From positions 50,965,777 through 51,029,776 of the forward strand of contig OX439050.1 of NCBI GenBank assembly GCA_949317995.1: a stretch of DNA of 64,000 nt, written 5' to 3'. Every line of letters starts with the position of its first letter. The stretch's first letter is position 1. The notes beneath the pieces are model-generated. The model saw only the letters and a list, made by a program, of their open reading frames with translations. It had not been told where the DNA came from and did not search any database. The position numbers and the translations under genes were made by a program. Below, one piece after another: positions 1-10,915 of this stretch. Origin of the DNA: Acholoe squamosa. Taxonomy: Eukaryota > Annelida > Polychaeta > Phyllodocida > Polynoidae.

Positions 1-1700
1 TCCTAAAGTTTGGTGGCAACAGCCTTTCTCAATGTTATGATATGAGGGGATTGATGTGTGCAATTCACACTGAAATTCCTACCAGTTTTTAATGTGATTT
101 CCGAGCAGCGACTTTTATCATCAAAGATCTATGCACTGCACAAGCAGCAGTTCTAGAGCTGTCAAATTGCATATTTGCATTGAATTCAGTCACCTGATGA
201 TGAAGGGGGCATTGATTTTGCAAAATATTGTTAGGATTTTGCCAGAAAAACTCACAAAATCATGAAAAACATGATAAAACTGGTGAAAAATGATTAATAT
301 TAGGCCTATAATTAATCCCACTTTTTACAGATCATATCTTACCTGGGGATCATTTTTTAAGGCATGCCTTTTCTGTTACATGCATCAAGAATACCTGTTA
401 TCAATATTGTACTAATATTTGCACTGGGGGATAAATTACTACTGGTTAATTAGATAGTTGCGCTCTCACTGAAACTTTGACGAAACACCGCAAACCCGAC
501 CAAACTTCCAATGGACCCTATGGTAGGACCTACATGGATATCTGTGCATCAATAACCCTAGGAAGATTAAAATGAGGCTAAAATGTCATTTTCTGCCGAA
601 AATTTCACCCTGTAGGTGGTTTATGTCCAGAAAAAGTTATGTTTTGGGAGATTCATAGAAACTGCAATATTTAGTGAATTACCCTACCTCCGCAAGCAAG
701 GTTTTCCTATTTTTTTTATTTACACACCATTTCTGTGACTAATTTGGCCAGATTCCTGTAAAACCATCCTTGCTGTAACAGAAAAATGACATTAAAAGGG
801 CATTTGAAATAGGCAGGTCAAATGTCCAATCATCCTATAGGTTACGTGGAACTAATTCCATTTCCTCTATGTTTCTATATAGCATAACACATAAAAACAG
901 CCCCCCGTAATGTTCGTTGGTAATATTTTCGACCGTAGCAAGATTAAACCATCTCTCACACACAATGTGTTAGAATATAGGATAGGCTTAACCCTGAAAA
1001 TCTTAACTAAGGGAGCGATACGTACAGCAAGTGCCATTCTACCCTATTTTGGGCCTCAAAACCTCCATTGGCCAGATGAACATTTGCAGACCTGATAAAA
1101 TCCCCAAACCTTGGCAAAATATAAAAACTCATCTACTGTTCCATTTAGGAACTATTTGGGGTCACTTGTGATTTTTTTCATAATTTTACCAATATTTCTT
1201 GCATATGATTTCTAAGCCAATCAGCACCCAGATCACCTTCAGTGCAGGCCTGAATACCATATGACTCACGAGAGGGCAGCATTTACGTCCATGTAACCTT
1301 CAGGGAGTAGCTCAGAGCTAGCTAGACAAGCTCACGTCTCACTGAGTGTGATCCCCAGTGTGAGGTATTCTAAATTCTACATACACAGAGCTCTGAGCCA
1401 GGCCCATTACATAAGGCTGAAAGGTCTATTATACAATCTAGGTTTGCCTCTCAGACTGGGTAAACACGAGCTGCCTCATCAGCTAATTAGCCAGTCTTTC
1501 CTGTCGCTGTCTTTCAACAGGAACGTCTACCTGTTTGCTTTTAGTTTCAGGGTAAATGCAGACTTTAGTTTAGGTGGGCCTATAGACTGGATGGTAAATG
1601 CTATATGATATTTATTATAATCACAATTCCTTGATAAAAGCTACTATTAGGGTAAAATTGGGTAGTATCACGCATGTTGATGTATCACGCACCTTTACTT
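1..1700. other. AT-rich non-coding DNA, no gene seen
   Basis: The longest open frame here is 86 codons (1348-1608) and has no recognisable domain, favourable codon pattern or convincing splice context. There are no tandem repeats or clear inverted repeats. It is probably intergenic or intronic sequence. Confidence 0.6.
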
Positions 1701-1702
1701 AA

Positions 1703-2026
1703 GGGAGTGGTCATTTATTATCAACAGGGGGGGGGGGTGGTGGGTTTGAGGGGGGGGGCGTAAAAAATTCTGACCCCTCTTGAGGGGGGGGCTAAAAAAA
1801 TTTTGAACCCTCTTGAGGGGGGGGCTAAAAAAATTTACCCTCTTTTTAGCAAAAAAGCCCGCGCGCTACTATAGATCAAAGAGGGGGCGCGAAAACTCTC
1901 CGCGCCTCCGGCGCGGGGGGGGCGCAAATTTTTTTTACTGCCGTCAAGGGGGGGGCGTAAAAAATTTTCGCACGTCCGCGCGAAAACCCACCACCCCCCC
2001 CCTGTTGATAAATAATGACCACTCCC
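1703..2026. mobile_element. PIF/Harbinger-type MITE, copy 1 (324 bp)
   Basis: The ends are inverted copies beginning GGGAGTGGTCATT and continuing through a TATCAACAGGGGGG segment into GGTGGTGGGTTT. A direct TAA flanks each end (1700-1702 and 2027-2029). A 3-bp TWA duplication with GG-starting termini is the known signature of PIF/Harbinger transposons. The interior is runs of G or C separated by AAAAAATT-type spacers and encodes no transposase, so the copy is non-autonomous. Sister copies sit at 5341 and 8138. Long G runs make G-quadruplexes possible on one strand. Open frames across it are by-products of the repeat. Confidence 0.85.
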
Positions 2027-2425
2027 TAAAGATCGAGGCACAATTTCAAAATTGTTCAATATATTTCAGAAATTCTTTTTGCAGTACCTTCCAACACCAT
2101 TCCTCCTTACGTTTCAGTGCAATTTTCTTGTCTGGGCAATGTAAAAGCTATCCACTTTAATTAACTGTAAAACTGTCCTACACTCATCATTCCTATGATA
2201 AATATTAATTCTGCAACCTCATAGAGAACAATGCTAAATTTCATCATGCTTATATCGCGCATATCACGTTCTTATATCATGCACTTGTTATAGAATGTGA
2301 AATAAAAATCTACAAAGAAATACACCAAACTGATTCAGTATATCAGGCCTCTTAGATTATGCAGTGATTGACAAATTGATACTGATTCTACAAATAAAGT
2401 ATACCCAGATGTCCAGGCATCATGG

Positions 2426-2426
<1 letters not shown>

Positions 2427-2488
<62 letters not shown>
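2427..2488. repeat. (TA)n microsatellite, about 31 units
   Basis: This is an uninterrupted alternating TA tract of about 62 bp. The repetitive Tyr/Ile open frames on the minus strand are artefacts of this tract. Confidence 0.97.
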
Positions 2489-2489
<1 letters not shown>

Positions 2490-2789
2490 TAGCATAATGG
2501 TAACACAGCTGGGTAACACAGGTGGCAGGTGGCAGTTCAGTCTGTAATAACAACAAGGCAGATAAAATACAGGCAAATCAATATAACTGAGCTTGCAGCA
2601 CACACCTGGTACCCTCCATCTTATTCTGTCCCAAATGAAATAAGTACTGATACACAATACATGTATTGAATTATTTAAAGGCTACATGACCCCTCAAGTC
2701 TGATTTAGATTCAATTGATGTCATGATGCAGCACTTATGTGGACCAGTGAATAGATACACTTCAAGGGGGCAGGATGGTATATCAATAA

Positions 2790-2972
2790 TTGATTGATTG
2801 ATTGATTTGTGTTTTACAGCACTTTAGCAGCACTAAGTGGCTATCTCGTGCTTCACAGGTTGATAATTTAACAGAGGAATGTGTCAGTGCCTGCGCATAT
2901 GTGCACCACACACATCCTGAGGGGATAGGAAAGAGGAGATATAGACCCTTTTAAGTGGGCTAGGGAAGCCCG
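2790..2972 (-). mobile_element. SINE, shared head with AATC-type 3' tail
   Basis: Read on the minus strand it starts GGGCTTCCCTAGCCCACTTA, passes through the TGTGTGTGGTGCACATATGC segment common to all copies of this family, and ends in GTGCTGTAAAACACAAATCAATCAATC. It is flanked by a perfect 13-bp duplication, GGTATATCAATAA (2777-2789 and 2973-2985), which indicates target-primed retroposition. Its tail differs from most family members in the window, which end in a CACT-type repeat. The copy at 27534 shares this tail. No protein is encoded. Confidence 0.88.
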
Positions 2973-2989
2973 GGTATATCAATAACAGG

Positions 2990-3800
2990 ACTGACAGTTT
3001 AATTTAGATGCAAGCCTGTATCATGACAGCAATAGGACAAGATGCATTAATGAACTGTAATGTGGCAATTATAAGTATGTACTATGCATGTCTTAGAGGG
3101 TTAGAGCCATTGGTTATACATGTGTCAGAGATATATAGTGCTTTATAGAATAATTTTATGATGAAATGTCAAGAAGTTTATAGGGGCCTACTATATAAAG
3201 CAACAAGGTATCTCTTGGGTAATTAATCTGTACATGTATAATTTCTATAGAAATACTGTTACCAGGCAACTTTGACAGTCAATATATGATGCATGTTCAT
3301 GCTTCATCTCATGTTCCTTTTTCCTCACGATGCATGAATGCAGTGTTTGGGCTGCAATCATGCATCATGGCCATTAAAACAGAGAAAAGTGCTTTATTGA
3401 CCTATGTTGGCTGTAATTGTTTAACATATGTAACCCAATCACATGTTTGGCTGTGTGAAGAGATTCAGTCCACCTGTATTTGTGTCTGCACAACTGACAG
3501 CCACAGGAGATATATCCGAAGCCAAAACAAAGAGAGGAGAAATGAAAGAAAGTCTGGTTTCAGTACTGGTTTCTGCCCTGGCTTTGCCATGGATCTTATT
3601 TACCCTCTCCAGAATTTCTTTGAAGTCTGATCACTGCTGATAATGAATGTAGAAAACCAACAGCCAGTCATTTTCTGTTCTCTTCCTCTATCAGCATATT
3701 GCATGAATGCCCCACTGCACCTTTCGAGGATGTCAACAGAAGATCATAGTGCCTCCAAAATACTGTCCTTGAAAGTCTAAATGATCAGTACAAATATTAG
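2990..3800. other. Non-coding DNA, no feature seen
   Basis: The 114-codon frame at 3286-3630 has no recognisable domain and looks like a chance opening. I see no repeats or structured elements. Confidence 0.5.
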
Positions 3801-3805
3801 ATTAA

Positions 3806-4043
3806 AGCCACACCAAAAAAATAAGTTGGTCTACGGATTTTGGTTTTGAAAAAATGGTGCAAGCTGGAAAAGTGAGGCGAGCGAAAAATTTTTATTTAAA
3901 AAAAAAATTTGCCAAACATCACAAAGAGAAAGTAAAGCGAGTGAAATCTGTAGAAGAGATTTTTTTCAAAGAAAGAAAAAATTTGCATTTCCGAAAATAT
4001 GGAGAGGGGAATCCATAGACCAACTTATTTTTTTGGTGCGGCC
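3806..4043. mobile_element. Harbinger-like MITE with about 38-bp TIRs
   Basis: The left end (GCCACACCAAAAAAATAAGT, continuing TGGTCTACGGAT) is an inverted match to the right end. Direct TAA trinucleotides flank the element (3803-3805 and 4044-4046). The interior is A/T homopolymer-rich with GCGAG motifs and has no coding capacity. The TWA duplication suggests PIF/Harbinger mobilisation, but this is a different family from the G-rich copies nearby. Confidence 0.75.
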
Positions 4044-4127
4044 TAACCATAGTCTTCTTTTTCATTGTATAACACAGACGGCAAGATCCACCTGACTACA
4101 CATGTATACAGCGTGGTAGAAGGAGCC

Positions 4128-5105
4128 TGGATTTGGAAACATGACCATCACCGAGACAGACCGGGAGGTTGTAGAGGTAGGTGTCCTACATGTATGACCA
4201 TGACAGAGACAGACAGTGAGGTTGTAGAGGTTGGTGTCCCACATGTATGACTCTGACAGAGACAGACTGTGAGGTTGTAGAGGTTGGTGTCCTACATGTA
4301 TGACTATGACAGAGACAGACTGTGAGGTTGTAGAGGTTGGTGTCCTACATGTATGACTATGACAGAGACAGACAGTGAGGTTGTAGAGGTTGGTGTCCTA
4401 CATGTATGACTATGAAAGAGACAGAGGGTGAGGTTGTAGAGGTTGGTGTCCTACATGTATGACTATGACAGAGACAGACTGTGAGGTTGTAGAGGTTGGT
4501 GTCCTACATGTATGACTATGACAAAGACAGACCGTGAGGTTGTAGAGCTCGGTGTCCTACATGTATGACTATGAAAGAGACAGAGGGTGAGTTTGGTGCC
4601 CTACATGTATGACTATGACAGAGACAGACTGTGAGGTTGTAGAGGTTGGTGTCCTACATGTATGACCATGACAGAGACAGACCATGAGGTTGTAGTGGTA
4701 GGTGTCCTACATGTATGACTCTGACAGAGACAGACTGTGAGGTTGTAGAGGTTGGTGTCCTACATGTATGACTATGACAGAGACAGAGGGTGAGTTTGGT
4801 GCCCTACATGTATGACTATGACAGAGACAGACTGTGAGGTTGTAGAGGTTGGTGTCCTACATGTATGACCATGACAGAGACAGACCATGAGGTTGTAGTG
4901 GTAGGTGTCCTACATGTATGACTGACAGAGACAGACTGTGAGGTTGTAGTGGTAGGTGTCCTACATGTATGACTCTGACAGAGACAGACCATGAGGTTGT
5001 AGTGGTAGGTGTCCTACATGGACCTACATGTATGACTCTGACAGAGACAGACTGTGAGGTTGTAGAGGTGGGTGTCCCACATGTATGACCATCACAGAGA
5101 TAAAA
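4128..5105. repeat. 53-bp minisatellite array, first block
   Basis: About 18 tandem units share GTGAGGTTGTAGAGGTTGGT followed by GTCCTACATGTATGAC and GACAGAGACAGAC. The spacing between successive GTGAGG starts is 53 bp, which is not a multiple of three, so it cannot encode a repeated protein. Units fall into subtypes (CTATGAC, CTCTGAC, CCATGAC; TAGAGG or TAGTGG) and some are shortened. The array resumes at 5777 after an insertion. Confidence 0.95.
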
Positions 5106-5106
5106 T

Positions 5107-5776
5107 GTGAGGCAAAGACGGCAGAACAAAGAGGGGGGGGGGCAGGGCCCCCTCAACTTTGAAATTGGGGCAGGGAACCTATAGTATCCTTGATTGGGGG
5201 GCCAAAGTATGTTCCCCCCAACTTATAAGAGAAGGTAGGAAATTTGGATTGTCCTAAAATACAGCAAAATTAATGCAAAATTCCTAAATTTTCTCTGGCA
5301 CAAGCCAAAATCCATTCACACTACAGCAATTTAAAGGTAAGGGAGTGATCATTTTTTAACAACGGGGGGGGGGGGGGGGGCTGGTGGGTTTGCGCGCAGA
5401 TGCATGAAAAAATTTCGACCCCCACTCTTGAGGGAGTAAAATTTTTCGACCCCCTCATAAGGGACAAAAATCGTGCGCGAACATCCCCTTTTAGCCTATA
5501 GTGCTGCGCGGGGTTTTCCCCTCAAAACAGGTGAAATTATTTTGACCCCATCAGAGGTGTTGAAAAAATTCTGACCCCCCCGGTCAAGGGGTTGAAAAAA
5601 TTCTGACACCCCTCAAACCCACCAGACCCCACCCCTGTTGGTAAAAAATGATCACTCCCTAAATCTCCTGTGGCATCTGGCACCCAAGATTGAAATTCAT
5701 GTTTCCACCTAAATATCACCGCTAAATTTCTGGGCCCTGCCCCCCCCCCAAACTTCACACATGTTCTGTTGCCCCT
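5107..5776. mobile_element. G-rich foldback insertion splitting the 53-bp array
   Basis: The stretch between the two array blocks begins with GGCAGAACAAAGAGGG and a G run followed by GCAGGGCCC. It ends with the inverted counterpart: GGGCCCTGCCCC, a C run, then ACATGTTCTGTTGCC. This looks like one inverted-repeat element inserted into the minisatellite. It in turn carries the Harbinger-type MITE at 5341-5659. Exact ends are uncertain because the arms are diverged. Confidence 0.55.
5341..5659. mobile_element. PIF/Harbinger-type MITE, copy 2
   Basis: Terminal GGGAGTGATCATTTTTTAAC and its inverted counterpart ending GATCACTCCC are flanked by direct TAA (5338-5340 and 5660-5662). The structure matches the elements at 1703 and 8138, with a GTGATC variant at the ends. 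It is nested within a larger foldback element, which is itself inside the 53-bp array. There is no coding capacity. Confidence 0.85.
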
Positions 5777-6155
5777 GTGAGGTTGTAGAGGTGGGTGTCC
5801 TACATGTATGACTCTGACAGAGACAGACTGTGCGGTTATAGAGGTAGGTGTCCCACATGTATGACTCTGACAGAGACAGACTGTGCGGTTATAGAGGTAG
5901 GTGTCCCACATGTATGACTCTGAAAGAGACAGAGGGTGAGGTTGTAGAGGTGGGTGTCCTACTGTATGACTCTGACAGAGACAGAGGGTGAGGTTGTAGA
6001 GGTGGGTGTCCTACTGTATGACTCTGACAGAGACAGAGGGTGAGGTTGTAGAGGTGGGTGTCCTACTGTATGACTCTGACAGAGACAGAGGGTGAGGTTG
6101 TAGAGGTGGGTGTCCTACTGTATGACTCTGACAGAGACAGACTGTGCGGTTATAG
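5777..6155. repeat. 53-bp minisatellite array, second block
   Basis: About seven more units of the array continue here (TGTGAGGTTGTAGAGGTGGG and variants). Some carry GTGCGGTTATAG in place of GTGAGGTTGTAG, and several lack three bases in the CTACATGTATGAC segment. The homogeneous run between 5940 and 6120 suggests recent local unit duplication. Confidence 0.93.
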
Positions 6156-6159
6156 AGGC

Positions 6160-7505
6160 AGGTTTTGCTAGCTATCCCAAGTGATACACCCTAAAGTAGA
6201 CTGGCACAGTCTCAGAGCTCTCCTACCGACACCATTATTCCCCTCAATCCCTCTCCCTGTCTCCGCTCTTCACTCGAAATATTATCAACTTTTGTTTCAA
6301 CTCACTATCTATAGACTTGAGCAAGTCTAATTCTGAAGCCCTAAAGCTTGCCACATAAACCAGGAAATAGCAATGTCGGTGACAGCAGTATTGCAATCAT
6401 CGCCCTTTATTGGAAAAAAAGTATATTATTATTATAAAGGGGGAGGTGTACAGTTATTAGTGACAACCTGATATGCTAATAGATATTAATACCTTACACA
6501 CATGGGGTTCCAACAGCCAGGAATGCCGACACTTTTTCATTCTGGCACTGTGCCTTAGGTGTTAATAACATGTTGCCATGGATACATAAACCAATTAACA
6601 TAGACCTCCAGGAATTGGCCTGATGACGTTGCCTGGCTGGGGTCAATTAGAGCAAAAATATTGTGTTTCATGTAATCAGACCTTACCTAATCTTCTTCAA
6701 TTTCTAAGAAAATACTTATTTTTCAGACAAGTTTTTGAATAATTTAATCATCTGCGTCACGGTTGCATGTCATGGCTCTTTGTGGCATCAAACAAACAAT
6801 GTAGAATTAAAAAAGCCTGTCCTACCCTCCCTAAAATTTTTCAGTGTACTAGCTGTGACAAACAATTTTATTTTATGCCATGGCGTTTTCTCCTTTTTAG
6901 GTATACAATCCTAAGGATATCAGCACTAGCACTGGGGGGAGTTTGAAATGATGATTATAAGTCACAAAGGCCTACCTTGGGGAATACGATGCAGAATCGC
7001 CTAATTGATTGGGCGTTTGTATTTATTGCATGGTTTAAAATGATGTTTTCTTTATTTTATAGGGGAAATCCTCATTACCTGAGTAATGAGGATTTCAGGG
7101 CACAAGATGATGTTTTCTTCGTTTTATATATGTATCAACCTTTATGGTGCTTTGCCGTCATCAAAAGAGTGATGGGTGTGGGATATGGGGACTCTAGGTT
7201 AAACCTATAAGGTATTATTCACAATGAAATAAGAAAGTTTGCGTAGCCATTTTCTGTGTAAAATTTGGAATGCAGAGAGTTTAACATTGGGGATATAGGT
7301 TATTGCTTATCTAGAGCCGGAGTGTCCATTTGGCTCAATGCACAAGTTTTGCAGAACAAAAATAACTGTCGGGAATACCTAAGTATAAATAAAGAGCTGT
7401 GCAAATTAATTTTGAGGATATTAGCATTCCTTTAAGCTTTTGCTAATGCACTACTCACATTATGCCTTCAATTCTAGCCATACTGATCAGGGTAAGAGTA
7501 TTTTA
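6160..7505. other. Non-coding DNA, no feature seen
   Basis: This is unique-looking AT-rich sequence. The only frame above 70 codons is at 6977-7210, with no recognisable content. A short local duplication around 7030-7115 repeats GATGTTTTCTT. Confidence 0.5.
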
Positions 7506-7510
7506 AGTTC

Positions 7511-7643
7511 AGTGATGCCACTTTTCCTGGTTTACCAGGAATTCCTGGTTTTCATTCAAAGATACCTGTATTAAATTATGTTAAATTCCTGGGAAAATGT
7601 GTCGAGTTTTCCTGGTTTTTGTTGGCCAGTGAGTGGCATCTCT
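7511..7643. mobile_element. Small hAT-like MITE (133 bp)
   Basis: The ends AGTGATGCCACT and AGTGGCATCTCT are inverted repeats with one mismatch. The flanking 8-mers TTAAGTTC and GTAAGTTA match at six of eight positions, consistent with an old 8-bp duplication of the hAT type. The interior repeats TTCCTGG and TACCAGGAATTCC motifs. It is too short to encode anything. Confidence 0.55.
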
Positions 7644-7755
7644 GTAAGTTAGACCATCGATAATATATAGCAATGCTTCTAGTTCTTTCAGATGGCACAT
7701 CATTTGAAATAAGGAGTGTACAACTACCATTAGATGATAAATACCATTTTTCTTG

Positions 7756-7937
7756 CGGGCTTCCCTATCCCATTTAAAAGGGTCTATATCTCATCTTTCC
7801 TATCCTCTCGGATGTGTGTGGTGCACATATGCGCGGGCACTGACACATTCCCTTGTGAAATTGTGTACTGTAGTTCTCGCCATGAATATGACCTTAGCTG
7901 TCAAAATGGCGTTAAACATCTATTACTCACTCACTCA
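7756..7937 (+). mobile_element. SINE, shared head with CACT-type tail
   Basis: It begins GGGCTTCCCTATCCCATTTA and contains GTGTGTGGTGCACATATGCG. It ends with CGCCATGAATATGACC, GGCGTTAAACATC and a CACT repeat. Flanks share ACCATTTT(T)CTT, a slightly imperfect duplication. I do not see a clear tRNA-type promoter in the head, so the class of the parental RNA is unknown. Confidence 0.85.
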
Positions 7938-8137
7938 CCATTTTCTTATAAAATATTCTGAAAATAATGAAGGTAAAAAAAACCCCACTGCCGACCATTT
8001 TCCTATCGGCAATCTTTCACAGGGAGATCCAGCAGATTGAGCAGCAGTGCTTGTGTTACCTGATACCAGACGTCATAAGATCTGATAGTTGCCATAGTAA
8101 CCCGTATTGCTCTAACCCGATTACCATCAGCTCCTTA

Positions 8138-8447
8138 GGGAGTGGTCATTATTTATCAACAGGGGGGTGGTGGGTTTTCGTGCGGACGCACCAAAAATTT
8201 TTACGCCCCCCTCGACAGCAGTCAAATTTTTTTGCGCCCCCCACCGTGCCAGAGGCGCGAGAGTTTTCGTGCCCCTCTTTGATCTATAGTAGTGCGCGGG
8301 CTTTTTTTGCTAAAAAGAGGGTTAACTTTTTAGCCCCCCCTCGAGGGGTCAAAATTTTTTTAGCCCCCCCCCTCGGGATGGGTCTGAAAATTTTACGCAC
8401 CCCCCTCAAACCCACCACCCCCCTGTTGATAAATAATGACCACTCCC
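8138..8447. mobile_element. PIF/Harbinger-type MITE, copy 3
   Basis: The termini GGGAGTGGTCATTATTTATC and the inverted counterpart ending GACCACTCCC are flanked by direct TTA (8135-8137 and 8448-8450). It is the best preserved of the three related copies, with shorter G/C runs and the same GCGCGGGCTTTTT core. The 167-codon frame across it is not a gene. Confidence 0.88.
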
Positions 8448-8564
8448 TTAGACCACTGTGTGTACTGTGAAAAGGCAGGATGGTTAACCCTTTAACAACG
8501 GCAAGATTCCCCATTGCTTTTTTTTTCATTTATTATTATGAGCAAATGCTGCACCAACATGTGA

Positions 8565-8738
8565 AGGGGGTTCCCTATCCTACTTAAAAGGGACTATATC
8601 TCCTCTTTCCTATCCCCTCAGATGTGTGTGGTGCTCATATGCGTGGGCATCGACACATTCTTCCGTGAAATTATGTAATGTAGTTCTCGCCAAGAATATG
8701 ACCTTAGCTGCCGAAATGGTGTTACTCACTCACTCACT
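8565..8738 (+). mobile_element. SINE, CACT-type tail, 3' region shortened
   Basis: The family head, the GTGTGTGGTGCTCATATGCG segment and the CCAAGAATATGACC segment are present. The copy then passes from GAAATGGTGTTA directly into the CACT repeat, losing the AACATC part. A 13-bp duplication with one mismatch flanks it: CACCAACATGTGA (8552-8564) and CACCAACAAGTGA (8739-8751). Confidence 0.88.
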
Positions 8739-8759
8739 CACCAACAAGTGACTCATTAG

Positions 8760-9170
8760 CCTATGCAGTGCTGGTGCACCATGCTAATCCGACTACTATT
8801 ACTCACTCACTCACTATCTACTGGTATCGCTCTGTCCATTCATGGATTATGTATTGGGCTACTGACCTGATGCTTCTGAAACAGTCCGTAGTGTGAATGT
8901 CAGTATGGTTGTTAACAGTAATCAAAAGATTCAGTAATGAAATTCTGAAACTATCCAGTGTTTGTGAAAAAAAGCATAATTATACCTTTGCATATGATTA
9001 TGTTATTGAGTGCCAGTAATGGATACACATGGGTGTTGGTGTGTGTGAAAACGAGGAATTAGTCACTGACTTTATGTAGGGCATAAATGTACTGAATCAT
9101 CAAGTATTATTTTGGTCACCATCATGACACTTTTTTTTTTAACATAGTATACAAGTATCTTGCTATGATA
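8760..9170. other. Non-coding DNA, no feature seen
   Basis: There is no convincing open frame or repeat apart from a short CACT tract near 8804. Confidence 0.45.
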
Positions 9171-9745
9171 AGTTACCCAGTACTACTGAATTAATACTGC
9201 CCCCCTCCTATATGAGTTGCATGCTCTACTAGGGAGTAAAGACAGCTCCACATAGTTGATGGGGTGGTGGCTCAGGGGGCTAATGCGTTGGTACAGTAAT
9301 CAGAAGTTCAAATTCAGCAAGAAACCTAGAAAGGCATTGGTAGTGCCAGTACTGAAGCAGCGGCTGTTCCTTTTATGCTTCTACCTGCCCCCAACAGTAG
9401 TTTTCAGTATGATCTACTGCTCACCTACTGCTGTAGCAGCAGTCATGCAGTAGTGCTGATCGAACACTGCCCCAACCCCATATATGGTCATGGAGCATTA
9501 AATAAGTAGATACTGTTTAAATGCTGCCATCTCATTTACATAATTGGGACAACTGATTCAATACTGCGTGCATGCTGCTAATACTACTGTTCTGCTACTG
9601 AACCACTGCTGCCATGTTCTGTGTGCTGATCAGTAGAATGCCAGTAGACGCTTATATGGTACTGTTTCTAATGCTGATTTCACACTGAATGACTACTGGC
9701 ACACCACACTGTTTTTCTACTGTTTAAATACTGATTTTCTATGCA
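9170..9745. repeat. TACTG/CAGTA-rich tract
   Basis: The pentamer TACTG or its complement recurs more than twenty times across this interval with irregular spacing, often as TACTACTG or CTACTGCTG. It is not a regular tandem repeat. It may be a decayed minisatellite or a cluster of binding sites. The tRNA-like head at 9256 lies inside it. Confidence 0.5.
9256..9328 (+). mobile_element. tRNA-like SINE head (Pol III A and B box)
   Basis: The segment GGGGTGGTGGCTCAGGGGGC resembles a tRNA 5' half with an A box. GTTCAAATTC, about 45 bp further on, resembles a B box. Anticodon and acceptor stems do not fold into a good tRNA, so a tRNA-derived SINE head is more likely than a tRNA gene. The body and end are not clear. 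Confidence 0.4.
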
Positions 9746-10399
9746 TTTTGGTCCGGGATTTCTTGACCTTTTAGTTTTGACCTTTCGAGGACTTGGCCAA
9801 AAGTGGGGGGGGGGGCATGTCCCCCCTGCTTTCCATGCCCATGTGAACCCCCAATCTTCTCATTAGGACTCAAACAGCTTACAAAGTAGCCACAGAATCT
9901 GGAGGTGTTGGGAGCGCATACAGCTCATTGGCCCAGCTCCTGCTGGGTCATTGGAGGCTGGTTTTCAAAATTTTTGGTCGATCAAAATGGCCAACTTTAA
10001 GTGGGAATTTCTTATACAAAGAAGGGGTCTATAAATTAATGGAAAGTTGATAAATTTTCTTCAGATCTTTGTCTTTCTGTAGATGGTAACAATTCCTGGA
10101 AAAAACAATTGTTTACCTATGAAAAAAAGCTGAAGGAAAAACTTGGCATGTTTGACTAAATTTCGGACGAAAACGAGGCTCCATAGGATAGCATTGTGCG
10201 ATAGATTTTCGCGATAGACATAACACATGGGCTCCTATGGGAATTGTCCAATTAAGACGCTTTTTTTCAGTATGTAAGGCCGGAAGACCGTTTATGTAAG
10301 AAAATTTTCGTATAAGACCGGTTAAGACCGTTCATAGACCAACCTTGTAACTCAGACTGCCAAACTTTTGTTATGGCTATCGCATTTCCGGCAAGGCAA

Positions 10400-10538
10400 G
10401 TGTAGGACTCTATGTACGTAGTAATATAGTCAGAGGACGCAGGCTGTTATGATTTCTATCTCTTAGCCTTTACACCAGCTACTACGTGCGCCCTCTGACA
10501 TACTATATATGTACCCTATGTACTAGTCTTTACACTCT
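10400..10538. mobile_element. Short inverted-repeat element
   Basis: The left side reads TGTAGGACTCTATGTACGTA and then TATAGTCAGAGGACGC. The right side carries the inverse, GCGCCCTCTGACATA then GTACCCTATG and TTTACAC. The arms are imperfect. I see no clear target-site duplication and no coding capacity. Confidence 0.4.
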
Positions 10539-10734
10539 CCCTCCCAGCAGAACATCCTTGTGCGAGTTCACACATGTGCACAGAGTGGTGCGTTATAAGG
10601 TTTAATTTTCATATAAAAGTAAATACAGGCCATGTATTCGATTCAATTCGATTAATATTGTCTAACATGCATGTATTATATTCAAAAAGCCATTAATTTC
10701 AAGTTAAATCGATATAATCTATCATTTCTCTGGC

Positions 10735-10915
10735 GAAAATGCAATTTCCGGCAAGGAGGGGTCGCGCATGCGCACGGAACATCAAAATCCAAAAGGGCGG
10801 ACAGCAAGACGATCGACTCACGGTCTTATCGAAAATGCTCGATTATAACAAAATGGAGGAGAATTACAGTGTCTCATGCCTTTTTATGGTTAATATAATA
10901 TTCTTCCTCAACACC
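10735..10915 (+). promoter_or_regulatory. Possible CpG-containing promoter and 5' exon
   Basis: GCGCATGCGC at 10764-10773 matches the animal NRF-1 binding consensus and sits in a local CpG-richer patch. It is followed by AAAATGGAGGAG at 10849, which resembles a YY1 or start-codon context. One frame gives a short peptide starting MLDYNKMEENYSVSC but has no strong splice donor. The TTCCGGCAAGG string also occurs at 10386, so part of this may be repeat-derived. It may be a promoter, but this is unproven. Confidence 0.2.

Noticed and set aside
1300..1366. tRNA-like sequence (TAGCTCAGAGCTAGC with GTGTGATCCCC)
   Set aside because: The B box is poor and no acceptor or anticodon stem can be formed. 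It is too weak to list.
4128..6155. CRISPR-like regular repeats
   Set aside because: The 53-bp repeat is head-to-tail with no unique spacers, there are no cas-like genes, and the context is clearly eukaryotic.
7967..8470. 167-codon frame
   Set aside because: Most of it lies inside the Harbinger-type MITE at 8138-8447.
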